This document shows positions 34,293 to 35,000 of a stretch of DNA of 35,000 nt, one piece after another (the stretch's first letter is position 1; every line of letters begins with the position of its first letter). The position numbers and the translations under genes are program-made. The notes beneath the pieces were generated by a model, which saw nothing but the letters and a program-made list of their open reading frames with translations, made no database searches and had not been told where the DNA came from. The stretch is from Symbiodinium natans (lineage: Eukaryota > Sar > Dinophyceae > Suessiales > Symbiodiniaceae), in assembly GCA_905221605.1 (NCBI GenBank), contig CAJNDS010000927.1, positions 1 through 35,000 of the forward strand. The letters run 5' to 3'.

Positions 34293-35000
<708 letters not shown>

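Overview
This window looks like eukaryotic nuclear DNA with very sparse coding sequence in a large excess of repeats. No rRNA, tRNA, CRISPR array, bacterial-type operon or long intact ORF is visible. The dominant motif is the plant/alveolate-type telomeric heptamer TTTAGGG/CCCTAAA. It occurs in dozens of interstitial tracts from about 8.9 kb to the right end, in both orientations. Between the tracts lie short unique islands of 50-150 bp, and many of these read as small high-GC3 exons on the + strand. They have AG|G-rich acceptors and GT or GC donors. One-directional genes, GC donors, AG|G acceptors, tiny exons and a TTTAGGG telomere together suggest an alveolate, most likely a dinoflagellate. 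This is an inference; a chromerid, a coccidian or another protist is not excluded.

Layout. 1-780: a candidate exon, a CCCTAAA tract and a poly-G minisatellite. 782-8845: an 8-kb satellite block delimited by a perfect 30-bp inverted repeat. Inside it are AT-rich hairpin repeats, GGCC-centred palindromes, a roughly 31-bp repeat, a 55-bp satellite of about 42 copies with higher-order structure, and a duplicated pyrimidine-rich segment. 8.9-18 kb: telomere-like tracts alternate with candidate exons, several encoding a single hydrophobic segment. This part also holds CAT/CACCAT microsatellites, an 8-bp CCCTCAAA array, a CCCTAAG array and a 16-bp GTAAGGGGCCTTCCCC satellite containing three copies of a conserved 130-bp block. 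18.0-25.8 kb: the one recognisable gene, a many-exon GT31 glycosyltransferase resembling core-1 beta-1,3-galactosyltransferase (C1GALT). It has a signal anchor, a DDD motif, a GGGGY motif and an FHYV-containing last exon ending at a stop. 25.8-35 kb: more telomere-like tracts, small candidate exons of unidentified genes, and several MITE-like inverted-repeat elements, three of which contain telomeric tracts.

The most interesting signal is how the telomere-like tracts relate to splicing. Many predicted exons sit between an upstream CCCTAAA tract and a downstream TTTAGGG tract. At least nine exons end exactly where the first heptamer begins, so GTTTAGGG (or a close variant) would be the 5' splice site. 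The upstream CCCTAAA tract ends about 11-36 nt before the acceptor, where CTAAAC could act as branch point. The introns would therefore carry inverted telomeric repeats at their ends. All exon limits were read by eye and have no transcript support.
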